Shown here piece after piece: positions 1 to 10,800 of a stretch of 64,000 bases of DNA (position 1 is its first letter; every line of letters begins with the position of its first letter). Source of the DNA: Liquidambar formosana (taxonomy: Eukaryota > Streptophyta > Magnoliopsida > Saxifragales > Altingiaceae); assembly GCA_039720395.1 (NCBI GenBank), contig CM077820.1, forward strand, positions 18,311,923-18,375,922, given 5' to 3'. Both the position numbers and the translations under genes were made by a program. The notes below the pieces were generated by a model. That model ran no database searches, had not been told where the DNA came from, and was given only the letters and a program-made list of their open reading frames with translations.

Positions 1-889
1 CGAACACTTCCTTATTCCATCCTTTCAAACTAACCTTCAAAGCCTTCAACTTCTTAGCGAACACAAAACTAGGAGAACCCAAAAAAGAATAAGAGCCCCA
101 CCAATTATTCACTTGATCAACAAAACCTTCCTCCTCAAGCCACATATTCTCAAACCAAAAAGGGCCTCTAGCCATTCTCATACCTTCACTATCAAGTAAT
201 AATGGAATATGATCGGATAAGGGTCTAGGGAGAGCAGATTGTGTAACTCTAGGAAAATGTTCTTCCCAAGAGGGCCAAAAGAGAAATCTATCCAATCTTG
301 AAAGGCTAGGAATGTCGCGGTTATTCGACCAAGTGAACCAACCCCCATTAATTGGAGGGTCAATTAATTCATTAGACTCCACAAAATCCAAGAATAACTG
401 CATAGCCGAAGAGAGATGATCACCCCCTTTTTTCTCACTAGGAAAGCGCACCACGTTGAAGTCTCCCGCCACACACCAAGGGAGAGCCCACTTGGAATAG
501 AAACTTTCCAATTCTAACCAGCAAGATGATCTAAGTTGGTCATCATTAGGGTCGTATACCCCTGTAAAAATCCATTGAAACCTGTCATCTATATTCTTAA
601 AGACACAAGAGGCAGAAAATATACCAAAACCTTCATCAATTTTAGAAAGGACGCTGTTATCCCACATAATTAGCACTCCACCAGGTGTGCCATGAGCTCC
701 CAGTTCAACCTAGCTCACGTGATTACCCGCCCATAAATCTCTGGTAATACTCCTGTCCATCACTTCAATTTTTGTTTCTTGAAAAACCACAACATCCCCC
801 TTCCATTTCTTTAAGGCCGATTTAATCCTCCTCCTTCTCTCCCTACTATTTAGACCTCTCACATTCCAACAAATAATGCGTAACTTCAT
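1..889 (-). pseudogene. LINE ORF2, endonuclease domain (5' part, broken)
   Basis: Reading down from the ATG at 889, the frame opens MKLRIICWNVRGLNSRERR and continues through VVFQETKIE, GGVLIMWD, AGDFNVVRF, TWSNN, SRLDRFL and SDHIPLLL. These are the motifs of the apurinic-type endonuclease (exonuclease-endonuclease-phosphatase fold) that starts ORF2 of plant L1-like LINEs and nicks the target DNA. An in-frame TAG at 710-712 (codon 60) breaks the frame, so this copy is probably dead. The domain runs off the left edge, and the reverse transcriptase would lie beyond it. The start codon overlaps the ORF1 stop as ATGA. Identification is firm; activity is not expected. Confidence 0.88.
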
Positions 890-3102
890 ATAGAGACTAA
901 ATCACGAATCAAATTCACCCCACCAGCCTCCGACATAGTTTCAGGATCTTCTCTGTTCTCGTAATTTATAGACCATTCCAGTTTTTTCAATTCCCTTTTC
1001 CTCCTCTCAATCGGGCTAATCAGTTTCTTCCTAGGAGATAATGATCTTCTCGACCTCCAACTTTTTTCTGTAGAAGAGAACAGTGAAACCACCTCTTCTT
1101 CATGACCACCATAAGAAGTACCCAGGAACCTACTTAATCCTTTTACTTTAGATTTCACCCATTCCGAAATTTCCATATCACTCGTACCCCCATATTCAAT
1201 CAGAAGACACTCGTCTGCCCCTACTCTATTACAAACATCATATCCAGGTTCCAAGGAATTAATCGGAAGGCAAACTAAAGGTTCTGGGAAATCAATACCT
1301 GAAGAATTTCTATACACACATTCAAACTCTCTACCAGATTCACCAGTTCTCGTATCATAGCTGGCCTTCCTCAGCATACACACTCCGGCTGTCATAGTTA
1401 GCGGGGGCCTCCATCATCATCAAGCTCACTTACTGTCAGCGTCGGTGGAGATACTCCAGACTGAGCCCTTATCTTTTTACTAGACTCATCAACGCCCTCA
1501 CCATTTCTGGCGCTAGCTCCATTGACCTCCAACTCCCTGCGATCTCCCACAGAATCTGCCTAAAGAGGAAGACATAACACTCCATCCTTGTTGGTTCCGT
1601 GAACCAACCCAATAGGCCCAACATAATATTTGGAACTAGAACAAGAAGGATCAGAATGCTTAGACACCGTTTGGGCTGCCAGTCCAACGTAACCATCACC
1701 CTGGCCTAGACCTAAGACCCCACCCATTTGCTCTTCACGTGAGACACATACCTGATTTTCCCCATTGCTATCACGTGCCACGCCTCTTCCCTCTTTACTC
1801 TTCTGTTTATCTGACTTCAAAAACCTCCCACCCACCATCGTATGGCCAGCCAATACCCCATTACCACGTGCCCTCGCAGGAGAAACCACCTCCACTCTCC
1901 TCTATCGCGCATAGTTGTCCACCCGTCTCCTACTTCTCGATCGATGCTCTACAGCTCGATGTCTGCCGTTTCCGTTCCTTTCACGAGCTTCAATGATGGC
2001 CGGATATTTCTTCAATCCAGCGGTCAAGCAAGCAGCCGTCTGACATTGTATAAGCCGGAATCATAACTGGCTGGAGTTCTTCGACGATCTGCACTCTGTA
2101 ACACACATCAAGCACCGATATATCTACAAAAGGAGGGATTATGCCTGTGTCTTTGACCAGTACACGAGCTCTGTCCCATCTCTTCTTCCAATCTGGTTCC
2201 ATACAAATGTATCCACCGCAAAAATTACCAATCGTTTTAAACAAATCCAAACACCAAGCGAGAATCGGTAGACCCATAATCTAAATCCACCTCTTACCAT
2301 CTCCTTTCATTACCCCTGTGCATCCCACCTTAAACCCCCATCGATCCACAAAGACATATGTCCCCTTTAATCCTCAAACCTTCATTCAGAACTCGAGATG
2401 CTTCCACTTCAGAAGGGAAGCAAAAAAGGAGTAAGTCGTCACAAAGCCGATGCACTGTTACACCTATAGAAATCCCCCATACTTTTGTAGCCCATCTCTC
2501 AATTTCCAGATTCGATCCTCCTTCTTCGTTGAATCGACCCACTAGGCATGACTTTAAAAAATCAATTGTATTCTTCACCTCCAGATCATGCATCTGGAAA
2601 ATCACCCTGTTACCCACCGCCTTCACTTGACAAGCTCCCGATAGTGGCAACAAGGGTAATTTGGCCATGTGTAGGTAGGACAGAGGAGATTCAAGTAACG
2701 TTTGTACCTCTCTGCGAAGACTGACAGAGTCGAAGCACTCCTTCAGCCACATCAGCAAAGCTCTCCAACCATATTTATCCATACCTTCGGGGAAGATAAC
2801 CATACTTTTGTTGTGGTTGAACGGAAATTCGGACACAAACAGGGCTCTTCCTCTGTGGTTAGATCTCACCATCGCCACCACTTCCCTAAAAACTCCCATT
2901 TCCTTCCAATAGAGCTTTGCTCTAGACCCATTGCAGAGAACCCCATCAACAAAATCGATAAACTTTTTAACAAAAATTCTTTCTAGAAAGATGTTTCTGG
3001 AAAACCTCTTCCCCTTTCGTTAATTCTTAAAAATCTGCCCTTATTTTTGTCAATCACTGAAAACTCAAAGGTTTTCCCTTCGATTTGGAAAACCTTCCCC
3101 AT
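886..3102 (-). pseudogene. LINE ORF1 (DUF4283 / nucleic-acid-binding), frameshifted
   Basis: Starts at the ATG at 3102 (MGKVFQIEGKTFEFSV) and ends at the TGA at 886-888. The first 300 codons have the usual look of plant LINE ORF1: an N-terminal DUF4283 region, with WKEMGVFREV and NHRGRALFVSEFPFNH around 2830-2910 and VHRLCDDLLLFCFPSEVEA near 2410-2450. A conserved segment follows (WDRARVLVKDTGIIPPFVDIS, about 2110-2185), then a poorly conserved hydrophilic tail. The frame changes at least three times: between 3102 and 2899, near 2300, and again between 2000 and 1900. A stop also occurs at about 1398, before the last open segment. It is therefore a decayed copy. It belongs to the same element as the ORF2 fragment on its left. 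Confidence 0.8.
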
Positions 3103-3580
3103 CGCTGCCGCAATTATCAGATTGACATCGCTGAGTGGAGACGACGAAGGAGCGTTCGACAATCACCGGATCTACACCGCTAAGTGGAGACGATGCAGAA
3201 GCCTTCGAGAAAAAAGAGCAAAAAGAACAACGTCGCTGAGTGGAGACGACGACGGAGCGTTCGACAATCGCTGGATCTACATTGCTGAGTGGAGACGATG
3301 CAGAAGCCTTCGAAAAAAGAGAAAAAAGAAACAGCGTATGATAGCGAACAAGGATCTGCCTAACGTGCGCCGAGAGCCTCTCTCTCTAGGACCCGATGTT
3401 TTAGCAGATGTTAACAAAACAAACCTTGTTGATATGACTGTTATTGATAGTGGGGGTTTGGAGAAACATAAGAGAGAGGTGGTGCTGATGCAGGACAACC
3501 TCAAAACATGTAAAAGAAAGAAAGAAGTAGAGAAAGAAAAGAAAGAAGCTAGAAAGAAGCAAGAACCCTAGAAGTCGGCA
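3103..3580 (-). repeat. LINE 5' untranslated region with internal tandem duplication
   Basis: Lies directly upstream of LINE ORF1 on the minus strand. A block of about 90-100 bp at 3125-3215 is repeated at 3229-3315 with few differences. Within each block the word gctgagtggagacga, or a close variant, occurs twice, giving four spaced copies in all. The plus strand is open here by chance and reads as a basic, repetitive peptide, which I do not regard as a gene. Repeated monomers in the 5' leader are common in LINEs and often act as promoter units; that function is inferred here. The true 5' end is probably near 3570-3600, but no target-site duplication was found. Confidence 0.6.
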
Positions 3581-3889
3581 CCTATGGGTGTTTGGAGTCA
3601 ACACCAAATGTTGGAAAAATCCAATTTCATGATAAGCTAAAAATTAAAGAGTTATTGGAGCATATATATAGGTCCCAAATTACATCAAATAAGGTAAAAC
3701 TTAACCCTAAAGTCTAGGAATTTAAAAGGCAATTATTTAATTATTCTTAAAAATAAATATGCCTAAAATAAATACGCTAAAGCCTTGGTCTTCAAGTTAA
3801 TAGGCCGTATTGGACCACCTTGTTGAACCATGTGTCTGCTGTCCCCATCAGGTGCTTTGGAGATGTGCTGTCTTTGCTATTTTCTAGGT

Positions 3890-4175
3890 CTTGTGGCTCA
3901 AAAGAAATGTGAGAATTTTTTAAGATAATGTGGAGGAGGTGGGGTGCTTGTGGGATAGGGTAGTTTTATTGGCTTCTTTTGGGGATTAGGTTACTAAAGA
4001 GTTTAGTGCTATTCCTTTATTTGTTATCAAATCTGATTGGAGGGCTATTTCTGGTCTTTTGTGATTCTTTGTATTTTCTCTTTTCATTTCTTGTAGGACT
4101 TCTTGTCCTCTTTTGTACTTCATTTTATTTATCAATAAAAATTAAAATTTTAAAAAAAAAATTGTTGGCGATCAA
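3890..4175 (+). mobile_element. LINE 3'-terminal fragment
   Basis: The plus strand encodes the end of a LINE ORF2 zinc-knuckle/RVT tail (SFWGSVTKEFSAIPLFVI and similar, 3970-4030), followed by a 3' tail containing gacttcttgtcctcttttg and an A-rich end with the gatcaaaaaa motif. The same tail recurs at 9548-9636 and 13611-13700. It is inserted into an opposite-strand LINE fragment that resumes immediately on its right, so this is a nested insertion. Confidence 0.65.
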
Positions 4176-5770
4176 AAAAAAAATATTCACTTCAAAGAAA
4201 TTCGCCACTCTTTCTAATTACCAAATCCTGAAGTTTCTGCCAAAGACCACATTCCAACATCAGGCATCATTAGTCCATTCCAAATAATTAGCTACCCAAG
4301 CCTCCTTATCGCCTACCAACTCAAATAGATTACTAAACATCTCTCCAAGAGGTCTACCCCCACCACATATCCTTCCAAAACCTCACAAACCCACCATCTC
4401 CCACTTTAAAAATAATCTCACCCTGAAACGAGGTAAGACCATTCCTAATAAACTTCCATAAACCCACCCCAAAAGAGTTCCTCGACTCCTTAGACTGCTA
4501 CTTCCCTTCTTCATTTCCATACTTCCACCACACCACCTTTTTCCACAAAGCCTCCTTTTCTATAACAAACTTCCACAACTATTTATCCAGCAAAGCCTTG
4601 TTCATCATGGAAAGAGGTCAAAGGCCCAAACCACCCAAATTCTTGGCCAGCACACTATGTACAATTAATCAAGTGAAGCTTGGGCTCATCGCCCATCCAA
4701 ACCCCCAAAAATCCCTCCGCATCTTCTCCAACCTCTTTAACTCTTTTTCCGGCCACTCAATCTTTTCTCAAACCTCTCCACAACTGGGTCCCATCCTGAA
4801 GTGCTCATAAATTTTGCTTCCAAAGGAAGACCAAGATAAAAGGTAGGAAAACTTGCTTACAACCAAGGTTAGAAGCCATCAAGCCCAAATCAAACCCCCT
4901 CCCCAACAAAGATCAACTCACTCTTTCCAAGATTGATTTTCAACTCAAAAACAGCTTCAAAACAGAGAAGCACACTCCTGAGATAATAAAGCTGCCGACA
5001 ACTAGCATCATTGAAAACCATGCCATCGTCAATATAATGTAAGCGGGAAATGAAGCCCCTATGGCCCTACTCTGTCCTCCCCCCTCCACCCCAAAAACCC
5101 TGGATAAGGTTCACACCATAAGCTTCCTGCAACAGCTTACTCAGAGCTCCATCACAATAATGAACAAAAAAAAGAGAGAGACGATCACCCTACCTAAGCC
5201 CTCAGGAATTTCTAAAGAAGCCATGAGAGCTCCCATTAACAAGCATCGAGAATGACACTGAGGAAATAGACTTCTTGATCCACTTTACCCACCTACCAAC
5301 AAAACCCATCCTGCCAAGCAAATAAAGCAAAATTTCCAATTCACTTATTCACATGGTCGTAAGCCTTCTCGATAGCCAATTTACAAATAAGTCCCCAGGA
5401 AAACCAATCTAATTCCCGAATCCACATTCATTGGCTATCAGAACTGCATCATCAAGAATCTGTCTACCCTGGCAAAATCATGTTGGCTTGTAAAGACAAC
5501 CTTGTTAACAACTCTCTTCAAACTGTCTGCCAGCAACTTGGCAAGAATCTTATATACACTCCCCACCAAACTAATCAGTCTGAAGCCCCCAATATCAGTA
5601 GTATCTCCTTTTTTAAGGACTAAGGTCACAAATGTAGCGTTCAAACAATTCTCAAAATTTCCAAGCGTGTAGAACCCCCAGAGAAGTCTTATGAAATCAT
5701 CCTTAACAATATGCCAACACTTCTAATAGAAATCCATATCATACCATACAGGCATACAGCCTCCATCAAA
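4176..5770 (-). pseudogene. LINE ORF2 reverse transcriptase fragment
   Basis: Minus-strand translation gives the reverse transcriptase core from about 5760 down: CWHIVKDDF, NATFVTLVLKKGDTTDIGGF, LISLVGSVYKILAKLLADSL, then the post-RT segment NKALLDK / LWKFV and WWKYGNEEGK (about 4600-4480), and KVGDGGFVRFWKD near 4385-4420. It ends inside the zinc-binding RVT region, where the plus-strand LINE tail interrupts it. Several in-frame stops and frameshifts mark it as a relic. The YxDD catalytic motif was not located, so the middle may be deleted. Confidence 0.78.
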
Positions 5771-6330
5771 CTAAAAGGAGAAAGAGGCATCACCAAAAAA
5801 ATTCCAAAAAACAAGAAAACAAACAGTCCATATATCCCAGGCCGCTGTACAATGTAACAGAAGGTGCTCAACTGATTCCACATTATTCTTTCACATCACA
5901 CACCGACTAGGCAGCCTAAAACCTTTCCTTGGAAGATTATCCAAGGTCAAGCATTTACCCCACACAGCTGTCCAAGCGAAGAAGACAGCACCGAAGGACA
6001 AACTTTGGCAGTAGGAAAAGTCCTCTCCCCTCACCTATATAAAGAGTCAAAATAGGACTTTACTGAAAACACCCCATTAGACTTGTGACTCCATCTAATC
6101 CTATCCTCCCAGCCACCTCCGCCCTTACTGCATAAATCCTCTGCAAAAAATTAGCAACTACCTCCAATTCCCAATCAGTAAACTCCCTCTCGAAGATAAA
6201 GTCTCATCCCAGTGAATTACCCTCTCCAACCATAACGTCCACCCATACCTCTTTGTCAACAGCCATACTAAACAGAACAGGGAAATCCTCTTTAGGAGCC
6301 CTGTCCCCGCACTGCAATTGAGGGCTATAT
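5771..6330 (-). pseudogene. LINE ORF2 C-terminal zinc-binding RVT fragment
   Basis: Minus-strand reading shows DKEVWVDVMVGEGNS, TDWELEVVANFLQRIYAV, EDRIRWSHKSNGVFSVKSY and VESVEHLLLHC AAWDIW. This is the region that normally follows reverse transcriptase. Here it lies upstream of the reverse transcriptase fragment, so the two belong to different LINE copies placed head to tail. Stops and frame changes are present. Confidence 0.72.
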
Positions 6331-6700
6331 ATCACATTCTGATCATTCTACTGTTGTACCAATAAAAGTGAGTAGACATGAAATGTGATATATAAGATAT
6401 TTTAATCACCATTATGAAGCAGGTTGAGTCCAGAAAATGATAGGCCGTCCAAGGAGAAGACCCTTGGAAAGAAGCACATAGATAAAGGTTTGTCTTTTTG
6501 AATCATCATCTTTGGGAGTAAATGTGAACAAAGCAATAGGTAGCAATTAACCACAAGAGTATCTTTTTTTATCAACAAGTAACCACGACTATTGAACATA
6601 AATAAGGACGAGAGAAACATAATCTATGTGAGTAATAAGAGCTGAAAATGAAGGATAAAAGAGGAGAAATGTCCAAGCATTCATAATAAACCATACTTAC

Positions 6701-7798
6701 TTGACATTAGTATGTTGTTACACCTTCGAAGCACATCACGCAATGCTTTGAGGAGATCAGAAGAATTTATTATTTCAGACAACCCATCAAGAGATAGAAC
6801 TGCCTGAATAACAGTAAGGTCATCATCCCGAAGCTGGCGCAATATTGCATCTTGAATAGTTACAAGCCTCTGGATCACACAAGGTAGAAACAATATAGGA
6901 AATCAGATAACCAAACACAACAAATATACACTGAAGACATCCTTGCCTATATGACTTGTTGAGGGACCTGAGGCACATATTTGATCCTGCCATTTTCAGG
7001 CAGCAATTCTGCACATTTTGATGGGACATTGTAAATCTTTACTTGATATGGCCCTCACACCAAAGATAAAACACAAAAGATGCAGTACAGTAGTCAATCT
7101 GGGAAAATTTGCGCCCAGATCAGAGGTGCAACACTCTGTCAAATAGTGTGTAAAGCCAAGGCCACACTGTAGATCACAAATGACCCAGACGAAAGGTTTC
7201 AATGCGCCTTTCAGGCTAACTATTTGATGTATGGGGCTCATACAAGGGAGGGTAAACACATGTAAAAGAAGGAAGCCCTTATTCTTTCATTGGCATCATG
7301 CAAAATCAAAGTTGCATCCACAGGACACATAAAGGCTCAACCAACCAATGCCAGGTAATGGGTGATGAACAGACAATGGAAGACAATTGATGCTTCGCAA
7401 TCTAGGACAAATGACCAACCATAATTAATGATCTGAAAGACACACATGAAGCCACAACTTTGATTATCAAGAACCAATGAGCTTCATATGACTTTGTTAA
7501 TGGGAATAGTCACAACTCAAAAATGACAAGCTTTGACTTGGCAACAACCCACTTTTATAATGTTTCATACAAAGGCAACCCATAGAAATTAATCAATTTA
7601 ATTACAACATCTCATATTCTCATCTTACAAACCCAAAAAATGAATAACTACAAAATACCAAACAAAATCGTAATTTTGCTTAAAAATAAATTAAAATACT
7701 GCTTAATAACCATATAATAAAGCAACATAATAACAACTGAAAAATCCAAATATTAACTTCAACCAAAAAACCATGAATGAAAAAAATACTTCAGATAC

Positions 7799-7838
<40 letters not shown>

Positions 7839-10800
7839 TACCTGTGAATCAACAGCCTTGGCTTTCAAAATGCCAGATATGTCCAAACCAGACAGTGTAG
7901 CACGTCGGACCTCAGCCTATGTAACATTATAAAAGTACAAGAAGCCTTCAATATAACATGACAGAAACTGAACACCAAACAAAAAAAGCCATACAGAAAG
8001 CTGCAAAATTTTAATACAAAATGAAATAATTTTTCTTCTACAGGATGCCAAGAGATACCTTCGGATGGTCCAATGTAAACCAAATTTTTGAATCTGACAA
8101 ATCCATATTTCCATCTAACATCCTACACAAAATATCAAATACAGAACCCTCTCTCTTGGATTGCACTTTGGTAACCTATAAAAAGAATTCAACAAGTCAG
8201 AGGATCAAAAACTTCGAAAATTTTTGGGGGCATGGGAGGGGGAAGAGATTGAGAGAGAGAGAGAGCTCAGTTGATCAACGGACCTCCAAGAAGTTGCGAA
8301 CGGCACTGCGTAGTTCCGAAGGATAGTTCTTATTAATAACAACCAGAATTTGCTTAGCCCAGTTTCCTAGTAATCAATCCAGAATCAGAATCACATATGG
8401 AAAAAACAAACCTAAAGACCCAGATGGAAAGAGTAAAAGAGGAAAATTCAACAAAGTAAGATGAGCAAAGCAGAGATAAAACACCTAGAAATGGACACCA
8501 ATAAAAGAGGAACAACCAACAAAATAGTACTATTTCAATAATTAACAAGCAATGGAAAAAAAGATTTATTATGTATCTCTGCAAATAATTACTGGGTAAA
8601 TCCGTAAATCTGTGCCATAAAAACAAAACAGCAAATGAAGGATGTGAACTGAATATACCTGATTCAGATGAATTTGAATTGCTCATTCTCTCTGATAACC
8701 TCATGCAGGAAAAGAGAACCTTAGAAACCAGCCGATCAACAAAATCCTTTACAGGAATTGTCTCTATTATTGATATCAAAGCAAGATGGCACAGATCATC
8801 AGAACTGCAAACAAATATTTATTAGTTTCACAGAGATAAGTAGGAGAAGAGACATGCCAAGAAGAACAATAGAAAACAATAATAAGTTTCAAACCTGTAG
8901 TCAATCAGAGATTCCAAAAGCAAGGCAAGGAATTTATCAATATTGAACTCCTTAGACAGTCCCAAAAGAACCCCAGCAAGATCCCTAAAGAAAGTACAAG
9001 ACAATTGAAAAGATTAGAACTTAAAAATAATGGAGTGTTTGATATGTTTAAGGCCACCAAAGACTACCTAATTTCCTTCAGAATATCCAAGGCCTTCTTC
9101 GGGAGTATATCGACAGATTGCAACTGGAAACATTATATGCAAAGTAAAGTGAGGGAGTATAAAGCACAGTATGTGAAAGCAAGCAAATAGGACAGGAAAA
9201 ACATAATCTTACTTAAATTCAGAAGCAATAAGACAAAAACAAAGAAAACCGAAAAATAATTGAGAACACTCGCAGAGTTGAGCAAAACAAAGAAAGAAAA
9301 AAATTAACATAGAAACAATAATAATTTCATAAACATTAGAAATAAATAAACTGAGAAATTAAAGTATTCCAAAAAAAATGACAATTGAACCCTCTCAAAT
9401 TTAAATAGAATACGTACTCAACAAGTAATAATTTTAGTAAGGACCGATCAATTACCTAGAAACATTCCTTTTTGAAAAATAACCACCAAAGCTCGAGTTT
9501 CACTTCTTTTAAAAATTGAAAATTTCCCAATTCAAAATTGAACTTGGGTTTTTGGAGGACTCCTTGTTCTCCTTCTGTATTTTCTCTTTTTCTGTTATTA
9601 ATAATATTTTCTTAGTTGTTGATCAAAAAAAAAAAATTTAAATAACTTGAACTGTTCTTAGTTAAGAGAAGAAAATAAGGAAAAAAATAGTCACTTCACT
9701 CCCACTCCATTTTTTTGAAAAGATAACTGTTTTGAGTTGTAACATTAACCAGAATGAAGTAAACATAAGAATGAGCTTAAGCTTCTAATCAATGGGCACG
9801 AATACAAGAAAACATAACATAAGGAATGAATACACTCGTGAGAAGTTGGAGGTAACAATGATGGAGGAATAGAAGAGAAAAAGGATCTAAAATTGTTCAG
9901 TTATGTGCAACAAGATTGTTCATTTATGCGCAACCAAGACCAATGAATACACCATCCTGAAAATGAAATTTAATCATTCAATCCTTTGATCGACAGCCCT
10001 CAGAATTATCAGGTTCATGAACATCAATTGCATATTACAACAGATGGTAGTACCTGAACAAGATTGATTAAGGCCATAAGTGACAAACGAAACCATTGCA
10101 GGTCAGTTGATTCTTTTGCATCGTCACGGGCTATGTCAACAATTGACCGAATCAAACTTTTGGCAAGTTTAGGTGACAATGCCACTTTATTTGCTAGCAA
10201 ACCAACAATCATCAAAGCACCAGCCTAAAAAAAAATCACAACACTAGAAGTTAGAAGATGACACATTTATATCACAACTTGAATGTATGAGGAAAGAAAT
10301 TTATAAAACCAAAAACAGAAACAAAAAACAAAACAAAACAAAAGTAGAGAGTGAAACCTTCACACCTGTTGCTTTAGATGATTATGCAATTGAAGTTCAA
10401 AGATAAGCTTAACAAGAACATGTATACAAAACGCAGGCCTCAAGCACAAAGAAACACAGCTTTCACTATAATTCTTTTTTCTTTTTCTTTTTCTTGTTCT
10501 TTTTTTTCTTTTCCTTTTTTGATAGGCAACAAAAAAACTTCATTGAAATTGATAAGAAGGAATTACAAAGAGGAGGAAGAGTCCTAGAAGAAAAGGGAAT
10601 AAAAACAAAAGAAAAGCACTATAAACCACAAACAAAAATATCAAAAGGAAAGCATTATAAAGCACAAACAGCCCTCCAATCTAAGATAAAAGAAAACAAA
10701 GGGGCACCAAAAAACTCTTTAGTCAAGAAAGCCCAAAATGAAGCCTGAAAAACCACTATATCCCATAAACCATCAATATCCTCAATCCTGTTTTTGAATA

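Noticed and set aside
2358..2986. Two plus-strand open frames over LINE ORF1
   Set aside because: They are shadows of ORF1 on the other strand, which has clear family motifs.
3047..3571. 174-codon plus-strand open frame with a repeated TSLSGDDxGAFDN motif
   Set aside because: It is antisense to the LINE 5' leader and its repeat comes from the duplicated leader block; no family recognised.
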